A DNA stretch of 64,000 bases from Caldicellulosiruptor obsidiansis OB47 (GTDB lineage: Bacteria; Bacillota; Thermoanaerobacteria; Caldicellulosiruptorales; Caldicellulosiruptoraceae), in the NCBI RefSeq assembly GCF_000145215.1, contig NC_014392.1, positions 1,992,001 through 2,056,000 of the forward strand, given 5' to 3'. Under the pieces are notes generated by a model. The model saw only the letters and a list, made by a program, of their open reading frames with translations, searched no databases and was not told where the DNA came from. Each line of letters starts with the position of its first letter. The stretch's first letter is position 1. Shown here piece by piece: positions 13,701-21,845 of the stretch. The position numbers and the translations under genes were made by a program.

Positions 13701-13904
13701 GATAACATAGATCGGTGCGTAAGTCTTTATATAAATGATGAATTTATAGGTACAAGGTGCTGGCAGCCTTATAGGTGGAAGGTAGCTTCTGATTTACTTT
13801 CTTCAAAGAAGATAAAATTTACACTTGAAGTGTCAACTTCAATGCTACAGCTTTTTGAAGGTGAAGTGATTGAACCAAAAATGCATAAAATTAAAACAAT
13901 ATGA
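10785..13904 (+). CDS. GH106-like glycoside hydrolase (probable alpha-L-rhamnosidase class)
   Basis: A 1039-residue cytoplasmic protein. The N-terminus (KPFWFWNGKINNDEI, GIGGFFIHPRQG, then MEVWLYDEYPYPSG) resembles the catalytic barrel of GH106 and related rhamnosidase-like families. Candidate acidic residues lie in FTDETAP and in CECFHSIGWSMT. The last 200 residues look like a galactose-binding beta-sandwich (LYINDEFIGTRCW). GH106 enzymes remove alpha-linked L-rhamnose, and whether this distant member does so is an inference. ATG 10785 has GGGAG eight bases upstream and is preferred over an earlier TTG at 10770. It heads an operon with an SGNH hydrolase and a Gfo/Idh/MocA dehydrogenase. Confidence 0.7.
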   Translation: MNINFKIKPFWFWNGKINNDEIAEQIAQMHEKGIGGFFIHPRQGLEIPYLSHEWFEKVSVAIECAKKYNMEVWLYDEYPYPSGISAGEVIAQHPEYQAFILDYKIVDAKGNEEICIEIPMSEVLLARAYKVRNNAIIWNEYIDLIDNIGIIYKEHIYQESGLTFYNRKRYFVGDNAKVLKWKAPKGEWKIFLFYQYPLKNFKYFGTFIDPLNKDAVKLFIQTTHEKYKKHLGHEFGKTIKGIFTDETAPVSVKLPWSKLLPKLFEQTYGENLIEKLPQIICLDIFDTAGSKIKYQFWKLVVDTFIESYDKQILEWCHQNNLLYVGEKPILRSSQLAFMDIPGIDAGHQKAGDIPQVVSENYRANPKIASSAAHFYKKERVLCECFHSIGWSMTMQDMKWIFDWLILQGIDMFVPHAFYYSADGLKKHDAPPSAFFQMPWWKHQKAMSEYVENIIKMIKNCKRKVDVLVVDPITSQWTCFNDRKVKEKISKDFCRIQQILLEENVDYYVIDQSLVGSLECRNQKIYYDNEKFELLIIPPVTNLEKEAYMKIKDLILKGCKVVFIGCLPFQNIEDFDVAKDISNFLGVNPMDIAKAYTTDSKLNNTVFLNSCIFIGNIEDLATKIDKICKKPVSVSYESSNDRGILCVYFENTEHDFLFIINPTNEKKICKVHLNFNADEINKIYSVPLTSQDSEEEINFENSSEKKQMVFSMDFEPFQSYLIKLEKSCVKKNNHKNNIEKRAFQYKISLEDPWKFSIESLNPLRLGRWNLKLNFNNENEQYSVTSKIPVAPKPIIDQLEEAKIAVPIKTKSFFGCPKEITLPSFEAIYTTPFFVDARDQKFWLVIEDESIKGEWFILLNGYTILPKDFVPKRFYSHTNLAYDISNLIKLGENQLSVCVKISKSFDGLLTPIYIFSMAGVFKLNDSWHIGKLPTQGCFGKDIENGIPFYAGFIKYEKDLQMPSLESGFVEFFIEDNIDRCVSLYINDEFIGTRCWQPYRWKVASDLLSSKKIKFTLEVSTSMLQLFEGEVIEPKMHKIKTI

Positions 13905-13940
13905 AACTTGTCAATATAAAGACTGGAGGCAGATTCGGGA

Positions 13941-14666
13941 ATGATGCGTATTGTAGAAAAAATCAGACAAAAAAATGATAATTATCACTTCAGTCCAATA
14001 CCTACAATTGTCTTTTTAGGAGACAGTGTAACCCACGGTTGTTTTGAGGTTATTGAAGGAACAAAAAGAACATTAGAAGTTGTGTGTGATTTTGAAGCTG
14101 TTTATCACAATCAATTTAAAAAAATCTTATCAATGGTATTTCCGTTTGCTCAGATTAATATAGTTAACGCAGGCATAAGCGGTGATACAGCACAAGGTGG
14201 CTCGCAAAGACTTGAAAGAGACGTTTTAAGGTTTAACCCCGACCTTGTGGTAGTTTGTTATGGATTAAATGATAGCAATAAAGGAAAAGAGTATTTGAAT
14301 GAATATTTAGAAGGTTTAGCAAAAATATTTTTAGAACTTAAGAAGAATGATATCGAAGTAATCTTTTTAACTCCCAATATGAAAAACACTTATATTTCAC
14401 CAGCTATAAAGAGTTTGCCTTTGATTGAGATGGCAAAATTAAATATGGAAAGTCAGATCAATGGAACGTTAGACCTTTACATAGATTCAGCTAAAGAGTT
14501 TTGCCAAAAGGAAAAGATTGTAGTTTGTGATTGTTATCAAAAATGGAAGAAACTTTACTACAGTGGGGTTGATACAACAAATCTCCTTTCAAATTTTATA
14601 AATCACCCCAGTCGCCCGATGCACAAGCTCTTTGCATGGTCATTATTTGAGACAATTATGTTTTAA
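13941..14666 (+). CDS. SGNH/GDSL-family hydrolase (probable carbohydrate esterase)
   Basis: A 241-residue protein with the SGNH blocks: nucleophile Ser in VFLGDSVTHG, the Gly block in NAGISGDTA, the Asn block in CYGLNDSNKG, and the His near the end in NHPSRPMH. There is no signal peptide, so it would de-esterify (for example deacetylate) imported oligosaccharides in the cytoplasm. A GGAGG site precedes the start. It lies 36 bases after the GH106-like gene and 30 before the dehydrogenase, so the three are probably co-transcribed. The substrate is not readable. Confidence 0.8.
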   Translation: MMRIVEKIRQKNDNYHFSPIPTIVFLGDSVTHGCFEVIEGTKRTLEVVCDFEAVYHNQFKKILSMVFPFAQINIVNAGISGDTAQGGSQRLERDVLRFNPDLVVVCYGLNDSNKGKEYLNEYLEGLAKIFLELKKNDIEVIFLTPNMKNTYISPAIKSLPLIEMAKLNMESQINGTLDLYIDSAKEFCQKEKIVVCDCYQKWKKLYYSGVDTTNLLSNFINHPSRPMHKLFAWSLFETIMF

Positions 14667-14696
14667 AAAATTTAAATGAAAGGTGTGAGATTTTAA

Positions 14697-15686
14697 ATGA
14701 AAATTTGCATAGTAGGCAGTAGTGGACACTATGTATATGCTTTAAGAGGAATAAAAGAAGACCCTGATGCCAAAATTGTGGGAATTTCCCCTGGATGTGA
14801 AGGAGAGAATATAGAAAAATTATTTTCTCAAGTAAATGAGATGGGATTTGCTCCTGAGGTCTATAGCAATCCTATAAGGATGTTTGAAGAACTCAAACCT
14901 GACATTGCTGTGATTAATACATTTTTTTATAAAAATTCTAAGCTTGCAATTGAAGCTATGAAAAGAGGAATTCACGTATATGTTGAAAAACCTGTTGCAC
15001 TATCAATCGAAGAACTTGAAGAACTAAAGAGTGTGTGGAAGCAAACAAAAGTAAAACTTTCGTCAATGCTGGGATTGCGGTATACACCCCATTTTTGGAC
15101 AGCTTATAAACTTATAAAAGAAAATAAGATAGGCGAAATCAGACTTTTACATGCTCAAAAATCTTATAAGCTTGGAAATAGACCCGACTTTTACAAGCAG
15201 AGAAGAACATATGGCGGAACAATTCCCTGGGTTGGTATTCATGCCATCGATTGGATTTATTGGCTGAGTGGCAAGAAATTTAAATTGGTCTTTGCAAGAC
15301 ATTCAAGACTTTACAATAATGATCATGGTGAGCTTGAAACTACTGCTTTTTGTAGTTTTTTGATGGAAGATGAAATTTTAGCAACGGTGAACATTGATTA
15401 TTTACGTCCTGCTACTGCTCCTACTCATGATGATGACAGAGTTAGAATTGTGGGGACAAAAGGAATTCTTGAAGTTTTAAACGGAAAAGTTTACCTGCTA
15501 AATGATACAACTAAAGAAGTCACAGAAGTCTCCCTAGAAAAACCACCTATTGTGTTTTTAGATTTCTTAAATGAAGTAAGAGGTACAGAGAAGTGCTTAG
15601 TAAGTAGCGAAGATAGCTTTTACGTGACCCTGGCTTCGCTTTTAGCAAGGCAGTCTGCTGACGAGGGAAAGGTGATTGAATTTTAA
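14697..15686 (+). CDS. Gfo/Idh/MocA-family NAD(P)-dependent dehydrogenase
   Basis: The 329-residue protein opens with a Rossmann fold (KICIVGSSGHYVYALRGI) and carries the diagnostic HVYVEKPVALS loop, in which the EKP Lys is the usual catalytic residue. The C-terminal alpha/beta domain includes WVGIHAIDWIYWLSG. Such enzymes oxidise or reduce sugars, inositols or sugar acids. It is last in the rightward operon, ending just before a strong hairpin. A role in oxidising a sugar freed by the GH106-like enzyme is plausible but inferred. Another member of this family, with little visible likeness beyond the fold, lies convergent at 15754-16968. Confidence 0.85.
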   Translation: MKICIVGSSGHYVYALRGIKEDPDAKIVGISPGCEGENIEKLFSQVNEMGFAPEVYSNPIRMFEELKPDIAVINTFFYKNSKLAIEAMKRGIHVYVEKPVALSIEELEELKSVWKQTKVKLSSMLGLRYTPHFWTAYKLIKENKIGEIRLLHAQKSYKLGNRPDFYKQRRTYGGTIPWVGIHAIDWIYWLSGKKFKLVFARHSRLYNNDHGELETTAFCSFLMEDEILATVNIDYLRPATAPTHDDDRVRIVGTKGILEVLNGKVYLLNDTTKEVTEVSLEKPPIVFLDFLNEVRGTEKCLVSSEDSFYVTLASLLARQSADEGKVIEF

Positions 15687-15695
15687 AATTGACAT

Positions 15696-15737
15696 AAAAA
15701 GACCTCCCTATAAACAATTCCAAGGAGGTCTCTTTTT
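15696..15737. terminator. Bidirectional intrinsic terminator between convergent dehydrogenase genes
   Basis: Stem GACCTCC (15701-15707) pairs with GGAGGTC (15724-15730), flanked by A5 on the left and a T-rich tract on the right, so it can stop transcription from both sides. Confidence 0.85.
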
Positions 15738-15753
15738 CTTTTGAGTTCTTTAA

Positions 15754-16968
15754 TCACTTCTCTCTAAACATATTGAATTTCTTATAATTTGTTAAATCAA
15801 AAGGTTCTGTCTCCTTGCCCCACGGCACTCCTATTTCTGAAAAAAGCTTTTTACTTTCAGCCGCCTCATCTATAATTTCTTTGATATTTTTGATATAGGT
15901 ACATATCTTCCCATTTTCACTGTTAATCTCTAAATACTCATCTGGAATATCGAAAATTCTTTTAGACGACTCAAAAGCCCCGTTTGATGCCAATACAAAA
16001 TTGCGGGTTATTTCCAGCGGACAATAAAGCTGTTTACCTTCAAATAAATGTTCTACCATATTTACATACATATTGACAAACAAATCTTCTTTGCCACCAT
16101 CAAATTCTTCAACAGAACCATCACAATACTCAATCTTAAATCTATTAGAAAACCACCAATTCGCTTTAGCCTTTTCAGCTTCAATAATTATAAATGGAGA
16201 TTCTTCATCTCTATTGCAAAGGGTCGAGTAAAAATATACTTCTGTGCCTCCATGAGTAATTATTCTCACACATGCTGTGTCTTCACCTTCAATTTTATGA
16301 CCATGATAAAGCTCTGCTTGAACATGTGCAGGAACTCCTCCACCTGGTTGAGCTGTTTCAGCAATAATTAGTTCATTGTTTAAAAGATGTGCAAGAGGAT
16401 TGTTTATTGTTCCATCCAAGACATAGTTGCCATCAACAACGAGTTTACCAGCCCATGCATTTCTTTGATAATAGCTTTCATCCCTTTTCCAACGTCCAAC
16501 ACCAACAATTGATTTTATTCTACCAAGTCGGCCTTCTTTTATATACTCAAGAAGTTTTCTAAATGCTTTACCTGAAGTGTTTTGAAAGTTCACACTACAA
16601 ACCCTATTTGTTTTTCTCTTTGTCTCAATTATAGCGTCAATATCTTGAATTGTCACAGCAGGCGGCTTTTCAAGCAGGACATTAAAACCTCTTTTCATTG
16701 CATCAATTGCCATTGGAGCATGTAGGTGTATGGGTGTTGAGATGGCAACAAAATCTAAGTCTTTGTGGTTTTCAAGCATTAATCTATAATCCTGATAATA
16801 CTCAACACCTCGAGAAGTCAATCTATCTATCACTTCTTTATTTTTTTCGTAGCTTGTTGCAACAATTGCCTTCAAGTCAACCATCTTTCCCTGGAGCTGT
16901 TCTATTGACCGTAAGTGTATACTCCCAAATCCACTAATTCCAATGAGACCAACCTTTGCAATCTTCAA
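15754..16968 (-). CDS. Gfo/Idh/MocA-family dehydrogenase (last gene of the redox operon)
   Basis: A 404-residue protein with Rossmann start KVGLIGISGFGSIHL, the catalytic-loop signature NVLLEKPPAVT, and the large C-terminal sheet domain. The start is a TTG (16968) with GGGGGC ten or so bases ahead. It follows the zinc alcohol dehydrogenase by only 27 bases, which points to a joint operon with the flavoprotein and the PreA-like protein. It probably carries out an NAD(P)-linked step on a sugar or sugar acid. Substrate and direction are not evident. Confidence 0.85.
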   Translation of the reverse strand: MKIAKVGLIGISGFGSIHLRSIEQLQGKMVDLKAIVATSYEKNKEVIDRLTSRGVEYYQDYRLMLENHKDLDFVAISTPIHLHAPMAIDAMKRGFNVLLEKPPAVTIQDIDAIIETKRKTNRVCSVNFQNTSGKAFRKLLEYIKEGRLGRIKSIVGVGRWKRDESYYQRNAWAGKLVVDGNYVLDGTINNPLAHLLNNELIIAETAQPGGGVPAHVQAELYHGHKIEGEDTACVRIITHGGTEVYFYSTLCNRDEESPFIIIEAEKAKANWWFSNRFKIEYCDGSVEEFDGGKEDLFVNMYVNMVEHLFEGKQLYCPLEITRNFVLASNGAFESSKRIFDIPDEYLEINSENGKICTYIKNIKEIIDEAAESKKLFSEIGVPWGKETEPFDLTNYKKFNMFREK

Positions 16969-16995
16969 GACTGTATGCCCCCTTTTAAATTATCT

Positions 16996-18084
16996 TCATG
17001 GCTTCAGAACAGATTTTATTGTATTTCTGTTTCCCATATCCTCAAGTGCTTTTGTCGCATCAGTCAATTTATAAATATTCGTAACCATTTTTTTAAAAAG
17101 TTTTTTATTTTGTAACACCACATTAACTGCCATATTTAAATGTTTTGTATCACTGACCCATACTCCTTGATATCTTAAATTTTTCCTTACAATGTCATAA
17201 TAACAGTCAAGTGTAACGCTGCCGTTTGGATCACCAAAACCAAGTGATAAGTAACTTCCACCATTTCGCACAAGTTTTATTCCCTCACTTACTGCTGATG
17301 GATGTCCCACAGCTTCAATTGCCAAATCGACTCCACGCCCATTTGTGATATCCATTATTATTTCCTGTCTTTGCTGAACTGTAGTTGAATTTCTATCAAG
17401 CACATGCGTTGCCCCAAATTCCTCACACATTTTAAGTCTTTCTTTTGTGCCGCCAATCACAATTATACTTCTTGCTCCTTTGAGTTTTGCAAAAATAATC
17501 GCATAAATCCCTATAGGACCTGGTCCTTGAATTAGAACACTGTCACCAAAATCAGGTGAAACAATGTCAAAAGCGTGAGCACATGTTGCGCCAGAACATG
17601 AGGCAGAAACTAAAACTTCTGGCTCAACATTTTCTTTTATTTTAAGAACCTTTGTATTTTTGTGAAGATAAATATATTCTGAATAACATCCTCTCAAATA
17701 TGGGGGCTCTGCGCAGCTAACACTTATACCATATGTCCATCTGTGCGGACACAGATAGCTTTCTTTTTTGACAGCACAAAAGTAGCACTTGCCACACACA
17801 ACACCCCTGTCCCAAATTATCAAATCCCCCTCCTGAATCTTCTCGCCATTTATATCACGCCACTGACCTGAAATAGCATACACACGCCCAACACCTTCGT
17901 GGCCTAAAATCATAGGAAGTTTTGTGCGCGGGTCATTTCCTTTGAACATATGCACATCAGAGCCACAAACACCTGCTGCTTCTATCTTTACTAAAAGTTC
18001 TCCATCAGTTGGAGACATTAATTCAAACTCTTTCATCTTCAATGGCTTGTTAAACTCTTCTAAAACCATTGCATAAGCTTTCAT
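16996..18084 (-). CDS. Zinc-dependent medium-chain alcohol/polyol dehydrogenase
   Basis: A 362-residue MDR enzyme. Catalytic zinc ligands are in GVCGSDVHMFKG and ILGHEGVGRV. The structural zinc lobe is CGKCYFCAVKKESYLC. The NAD(P) fold is VLIQGPGPIGIYAIIFAKLKG. It resembles sorbitol/threonine dehydrogenases and would oxidise a polyol or secondary alcohol. It lies 13 bases after the flavoprotein gene and 27 before a Gfo/Idh/MocA gene. The close spacing suggests a shared pathway, probably for an unusual sugar, polyol or sugar acid from the island's substrates. Confidence 0.87.
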   Translation of the reverse strand: MKAYAMVLEEFNKPLKMKEFELMSPTDGELLVKIEAAGVCGSDVHMFKGNDPRTKLPMILGHEGVGRVYAISGQWRDINGEKIQEGDLIIWDRGVVCGKCYFCAVKKESYLCPHRWTYGISVSCAEPPYLRGCYSEYIYLHKNTKVLKIKENVEPEVLVSASCSGATCAHAFDIVSPDFGDSVLIQGPGPIGIYAIIFAKLKGARSIIVIGGTKERLKMCEEFGATHVLDRNSTTVQQRQEIIMDITNGRGVDLAIEAVGHPSAVSEGIKLVRNGGSYLSLGFGDPNGSVTLDCYYDIVRKNLRYQGVWVSDTKHLNMAVNVVLQNKKLFKKMVTNIYKLTDATKALEDMGNRNTIKSVLKP

Positions 18085-18097
18085 TCTTGTTTTCCCC

Positions 18098-19891
18098 CTA
18101 CGCTTTTGGTTTTACCGGTTGCATTGGAAAGACTTCAATTTGATTGGTATCTTTATTTAGTCTGCATACATGATATACATTGTATCTTTCATCTCTTGGC
18201 TTTGGCCACAAACCGCTGTAATTTTCGAACATCAAGTGCGGTCCTCTGCTTTCATCTCTTAAAATACAGCTCTTTACCACTGCTTCTGCACACAAAAGCA
18301 TGCTTTTTAGCTCTAAAAGATATTCATACTCAACAGGCTTGACTTTTCTTGTTTTCAACTCCTCAATTTTTATAAGCGCTTTTTGAAGTCCATCTTGATA
18401 TCGTACAACACTTGCATACAAGTCCATAACACTATTTAGTTCTGAGATGGCTTTTTCTAAATCAATGCCATCTGCAGCTACATAGCTTTTATAGCTTTCA
18501 AACAAGCGGTTTGCTACCAAAATTGCAGATTCCTCATCAATTGAAGTGTTTAAAGCAAATTCAAAGCTACTTTCTCCTGCTATTTTGCCAAAAACTTGAG
18601 TATCCAAAAGTGCATTGCCACCTGGTCTGTTTGCCCCATGCTGCCCTCCTGCACACTCGCCACAGGCATACAAGCCCTCAACAGTTGTATTTGCTTTTTC
18701 TCTAATTTTTACACCACCCTGAAAATGCTGAATTGATGGCCCAATTTCTAGCATTTGGTTTCTAAGGTCAATTCCCCTCTTCAAGAACCACTCAACAGTC
18801 TGAGGATTTATTTCACACAGTCTTTCATATGGAGTAGATCTTTTATTTGTAAGATTTTTAATTTCTGAGTAATATCTTTGTTTTAAGTCTTCTCTTAGGT
18901 GTTCAAATTCAAAACCTTCTGGATTTTGAGTAAAGTCTAAAAACACTTTACCCCCACGGGCAATCTCTCTGAACACTGCAATGTCTATCAAACATGTCTT
19001 ATGCTCGTAGCTTATTGGCCATGTTGCTCCTTTTTCAAATACATCATTGTATGTAATAGGATAATTTATCAAAAATTCTTCTCCTTTTTCATTTACAAAC
19101 CTGGGGACACATCTCATTATACTTCCCGAACATGCAAGTTTTGTTTTGGGGGATGAAAGACCTATCTGGATAAACTCCATGTTTACAAGCTGGGCTCCTG
19201 CACGAAGTGCCATTGCGTAACCATCACCAGTCATTCGTGGCGGAAACACATTATTCTTATAAATACTTCCTGCCCCGCCTGTTGCAAGCACAACTGCTTT
19301 TGCAAGAATTATTACATTTTGAGCACCCCTAAAACCAACTGCCCCACAAACTTTGTTGTCAATTACAATCAAATCGCTTATCATTACATCCTCTAAAACT
19401 TCAATCTCTTTTATGTTACTAAGCCTTCTAATCAGAGCCTTTTCTATTTGAACAGCAGTATCAGGACCTGTAAAACATGCACGCGCATATATAGAACCAT
19501 CTGTAACAAATTGGACAGGTATCCCATTTTCTTTTACAAAGGGAACACCGAGATTATCTAAGTAAAAGTAAGCATCAGCTGAGTTTTTTGCTAAAATCTC
19601 AGCCAAGTCATAATCAGAAACAAGTCCGCCAATCTCATATATATCTTTTGCATGATATTTCCAGTTATCTTCACCTTTAGGCTCAGTTGTAGGAAGTGTG
19701 ACATGGAATGCCATTCTATCAGAGTATGCAAGAGCAGTTGTTCCACAACTTCCCAGTTTGCCTTTTACTGTTAATAAAACTTTAACTTTATTTCCTGTTT
19801 CATAAGCCTTTTCACATGCAGCAATTGCTGCCCTCAAACCTGCACCGCCACCACCTATTACCAGTATATCTGTTTTATATATCACTTTCAA
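18098..19891 (-). CDS. FAD-dependent oxidoreductase, fumarate reductase / succinate dehydrogenase flavoprotein family
   Basis: A 597-residue flavoprotein. The N-terminal FAD Rossmann motif is ILVIGGGGAGLRAAIAA. Other family features are VVLATGGAGSIY, MTGDGYAMALRAGA and the C-terminal GLYACGECAGGQHGANRPGG FAD loop. No haem or iron-sulfur partner of classical fumarate reductase is adjacent. Its start (TTG 19891) overlaps the stop of the PreA-like gene by four bases, so the two are translationally coupled and may form a complex, with the PreA-like ferredoxin clusters passing electrons to or from the FAD. The substrate is unknown. Fumarate itself is only one option. Confidence 0.82.
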   Translation of the reverse strand: MKVIYKTDILVIGGGGAGLRAAIAACEKAYETGNKVKVLLTVKGKLGSCGTTALAYSDRMAFHVTLPTTEPKGEDNWKYHAKDIYEIGGLVSDYDLAEILAKNSADAYFYLDNLGVPFVKENGIPVQFVTDGSIYARACFTGPDTAVQIEKALIRRLSNIKEIEVLEDVMISDLIVIDNKVCGAVGFRGAQNVIILAKAVVLATGGAGSIYKNNVFPPRMTGDGYAMALRAGAQLVNMEFIQIGLSSPKTKLACSGSIMRCVPRFVNEKGEEFLINYPITYNDVFEKGATWPISYEHKTCLIDIAVFREIARGGKVFLDFTQNPEGFEFEHLREDLKQRYYSEIKNLTNKRSTPYERLCEINPQTVEWFLKRGIDLRNQMLEIGPSIQHFQGGVKIREKANTTVEGLYACGECAGGQHGANRPGGNALLDTQVFGKIAGESSFEFALNTSIDEESAILVANRLFESYKSYVAADGIDLEKAISELNSVMDLYASVVRYQDGLQKALIKIEELKTRKVKPVEYEYLLELKSMLLCAEAVVKSCILRDESRGPHLMFENYSGLWPKPRDERYNVYHVCRLNKDTNQIEVFPMQPVKPKA

Positions 19892-21033
19892 ACTTCACCT
19901 CTTTTTACCATTGAAATTGCCTTGACTGGACAAAGTTCCGCACAAAGACCACAGCCATCGCAGTTCTGATTTACCTTAAACTTTCCGTCATCCTTTTCAA
20001 TTGCATCATATATGCATACTGTGAAGCACTTGCCACATGATGTGCATTTCTCTTTGTTAATCTTAGCAACTGCCCAATGTGTTCTGTCAACAGAGTCCAT
20101 GTCAAGAATTCTGCTGCACACCTTTCCTTTAAAATCATCAATCGTGTTGTAACCTTTTCTCTCCATATACTCTTCTAAATATTTGTTTATCTTATTTATA
20201 ACTCCATAGCCATTCAAAATTACAGTTGTACAAACTTGAACAGCAGATGCTCCTGCCAGTATGTATTTGACTACATCCTCACCGTTCATAGCACCGCCAC
20301 TTGCACTGATACTACATTTTACCTTTGGGGCTACAGCGCTTATCCACCTCAAACCATACATAATCGCCCACGGACCTCCATGCCCTGCATAACCACCGTG
20401 CAAAATGGGAGCTTCTTTTTCTATATCAATGTCAAGCCCTGTGAATCTATTAAACATTACAAGCCCGTCTGCTCCTGCTTGATCAAGTCTTAAGGCATCA
20501 GAGCCTGGATTTGTAGATTGAGGAGTCATTTTTGGTATCACAGGTATTTTTACATTGCTTTTGACAAGTTTTGTTGTATGGACCATCTCTTCAATTACAT
20601 CCATACCAGACATTATATGAACACCGTGCGGGCAAGATAAATTTAACTCTATTGCATCAGCTCCTGCTTGTTCCATAAGCTTACTATACTCAAGCCATGC
20701 ATCATCTGTGTAGCAGTTTATACTTGCAATAACTGGAATGCTTAGTTTTTGTTTTGCTTTGAATATAAATTCAGCATATTCTTGTGGATTTAATTCGCTT
20801 GCCTGTTCATATGAGTAAAGCGTAAATGTGTTTTCATGCTTGACTATTTTAAATCGTGGAGTGGGGGCAATTCTGCACACTTCTTTTTGAAAAAGACTTT
20901 TTGTCACAACAGCACCAGCACCGTTTTCTTCGCATCTTTGAAGCCTCTCCACAGTTCCAGTAATCCCAGCAGATGCAACAATTACAGGTGTTCTTAAAGT
21001 CAGCTTTGCATACGTCGTTGATAGGTTTGGCAT
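19888..21033 (-). CDS. Dihydroorotate-dehydrogenase-like protein with C-terminal 2x[4Fe-4S] ferredoxin domain (PreA-like)
   Basis: Residues 1-300 form an FMN-binding TIM barrel of the dihydroorotate/dihydropyrimidine dehydrogenase type (PVIVASAGITG, ELNLSCPHG, ISASGGAMNGEDVVKYILAGA). Residues 325-375 carry two clusters: CTSCGKCFTVC and CDGCGLCAELCP. This layout matches PreA of dihydropyrimidine dehydrogenase. The usual partner PreT is missing, and instead a fumarate-reductase-like flavoprotein overlaps its 3' end. No pyrimidine genes are nearby, so a pyrimidine role is doubtful. A GAGGAGG site precedes ATG 21033. The family is clear and the reaction is open. Confidence 0.85.
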   Translation of the reverse strand: MPNLSTTYAKLTLRTPVIVASAGITGTVERLQRCEENGAGAVVTKSLFQKEVCRIAPTPRFKIVKHENTFTLYSYEQASELNPQEYAEFIFKAKQKLSIPVIASINCYTDDAWLEYSKLMEQAGADAIELNLSCPHGVHIMSGMDVIEEMVHTTKLVKSNVKIPVIPKMTPQSTNPGSDALRLDQAGADGLVMFNRFTGLDIDIEKEAPILHGGYAGHGGPWAIMYGLRWISAVAPKVKCSISASGGAMNGEDVVKYILAGASAVQVCTTVILNGYGVINKINKYLEEYMERKGYNTIDDFKGKVCSRILDMDSVDRTHWAVAKINKEKCTSCGKCFTVCIYDAIEKDDGKFKVNQNCDGCGLCAELCPVKAISMVKRGEV

Positions 21034-21074
21034 TTTTTAAAACCTCCTCTAATTAAATTGATTTTAATAAAAGT

Positions 21075-21097
21075 AAGGAGTGGAAAAGCCACTCCTT
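21075..21097 (-). terminator. Hairpin between a dead solute-binding protein gene and the PreA-like operon
   Basis: AAGGAGTGG (21075-21083) pairs perfectly with CCACTCCTT (21089-21097) across a 5-base loop. On the minus strand it is followed by a T-rich stretch. It sits exactly where a hairpin also follows the live binding-protein gene at 28.75 kb, suggesting it once limited read-through from the binding-protein gene into the enzymes. Confidence 0.6.
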
Positions 21098-21104
21098 TCT
21101 AAGG

Positions 21105-21745
21105 TTTTAACCAAAACATCTACATTTTTCTCCTTTCCTATTATTAATTTTACAAACATCTCATCATAGAAAGTATTAACATTCTGCTTCCACTGAACTC
21201 ACTTGCTCTGTTCCAGAACTTCAATATCTGCCCCTCTTTAATACGGGATTTTCACAAACCAATATCGAAAATTTTTGTTTACCCTGATAGCTCATAGTAT
21301 AAGTCTGCAGTGAACTTACCGCTGAATTCCAAGCAATCACTTTATCATTCAAAATATCTGGTTCTATCTGATTGGTATTTGTATTTTGTATAAATATGGT
21401 ATTTTTCTAACCAATCCTTCCTAATGGCAGGGCCACGTGTTGAAAATTGCTTCTCTATAATGTCTGGAAAACAATATATCTTTCCATCATCCGTCAACAT
21501 TTGTTTCTGCCAATCAGGATGCTCTTTCAAGAGCTTTTTAAGATTTGGACAATACTTGTCAACATAATTATTTAAAGGAATTATTACTTTATCTGCTATA
21601 GCCTTCATTGGCCCACCATTATAGTTATTGGTTCAGTTCATCTCAATTACATCTGTTAACTTTTGTGAAGCTATCAGTAAATTTAATTGGTCATTGAAAG
21701 CACTTGATGGTGGATGAATAAATTTGAAATCTACTATGATTATTT
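21105..21745 (-). pseudogene. Degraded ABC sugar-binding protein (LipO type)
   Basis: Pieces of an extracellular solute-binding protein read leftward: FKFIHPPSSAFNDQLNLLI, then DVIEMN, a TGA where family members have Trp, TNNYNGGPMKAIADK and ILTDDGKIYCFPDI-type sequence (21345-21608). After a large internal loss come EPDILNDKVIAW and, in a shifted frame, NTFYDEMFVKLIIGKE, which resembles the C-terminal stretch before the family's end. Signal peptide, middle and reading frame are lost. It implies a second sugar importer once fed the adjacent redox operon. The exact boundaries are approximate. Confidence 0.8.
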
Positions 21746-21845
21746 GTTTTTAGGATGATTATATCATTTATCTTTGGAAAAGTCAATGTACTTTCTTGTT
21801 TTTGTTTTGCTTGTTGTGGTTTTAATGAAATTTATAGTTCAATAA

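Noticed and set aside
18098-19891. Respiratory fumarate reductase
   Set aside because: No iron-sulfur or membrane-anchor subunit genes are adjacent, so only the flavoprotein family is claimed.
19888-21033. A pyrimidine-synthesis dihydroorotate dehydrogenase
   Set aside because: C-terminal ferredoxin clusters, absence of pyrimidine genes and coupling to a flavoprotein fit PreA-like redox use better.
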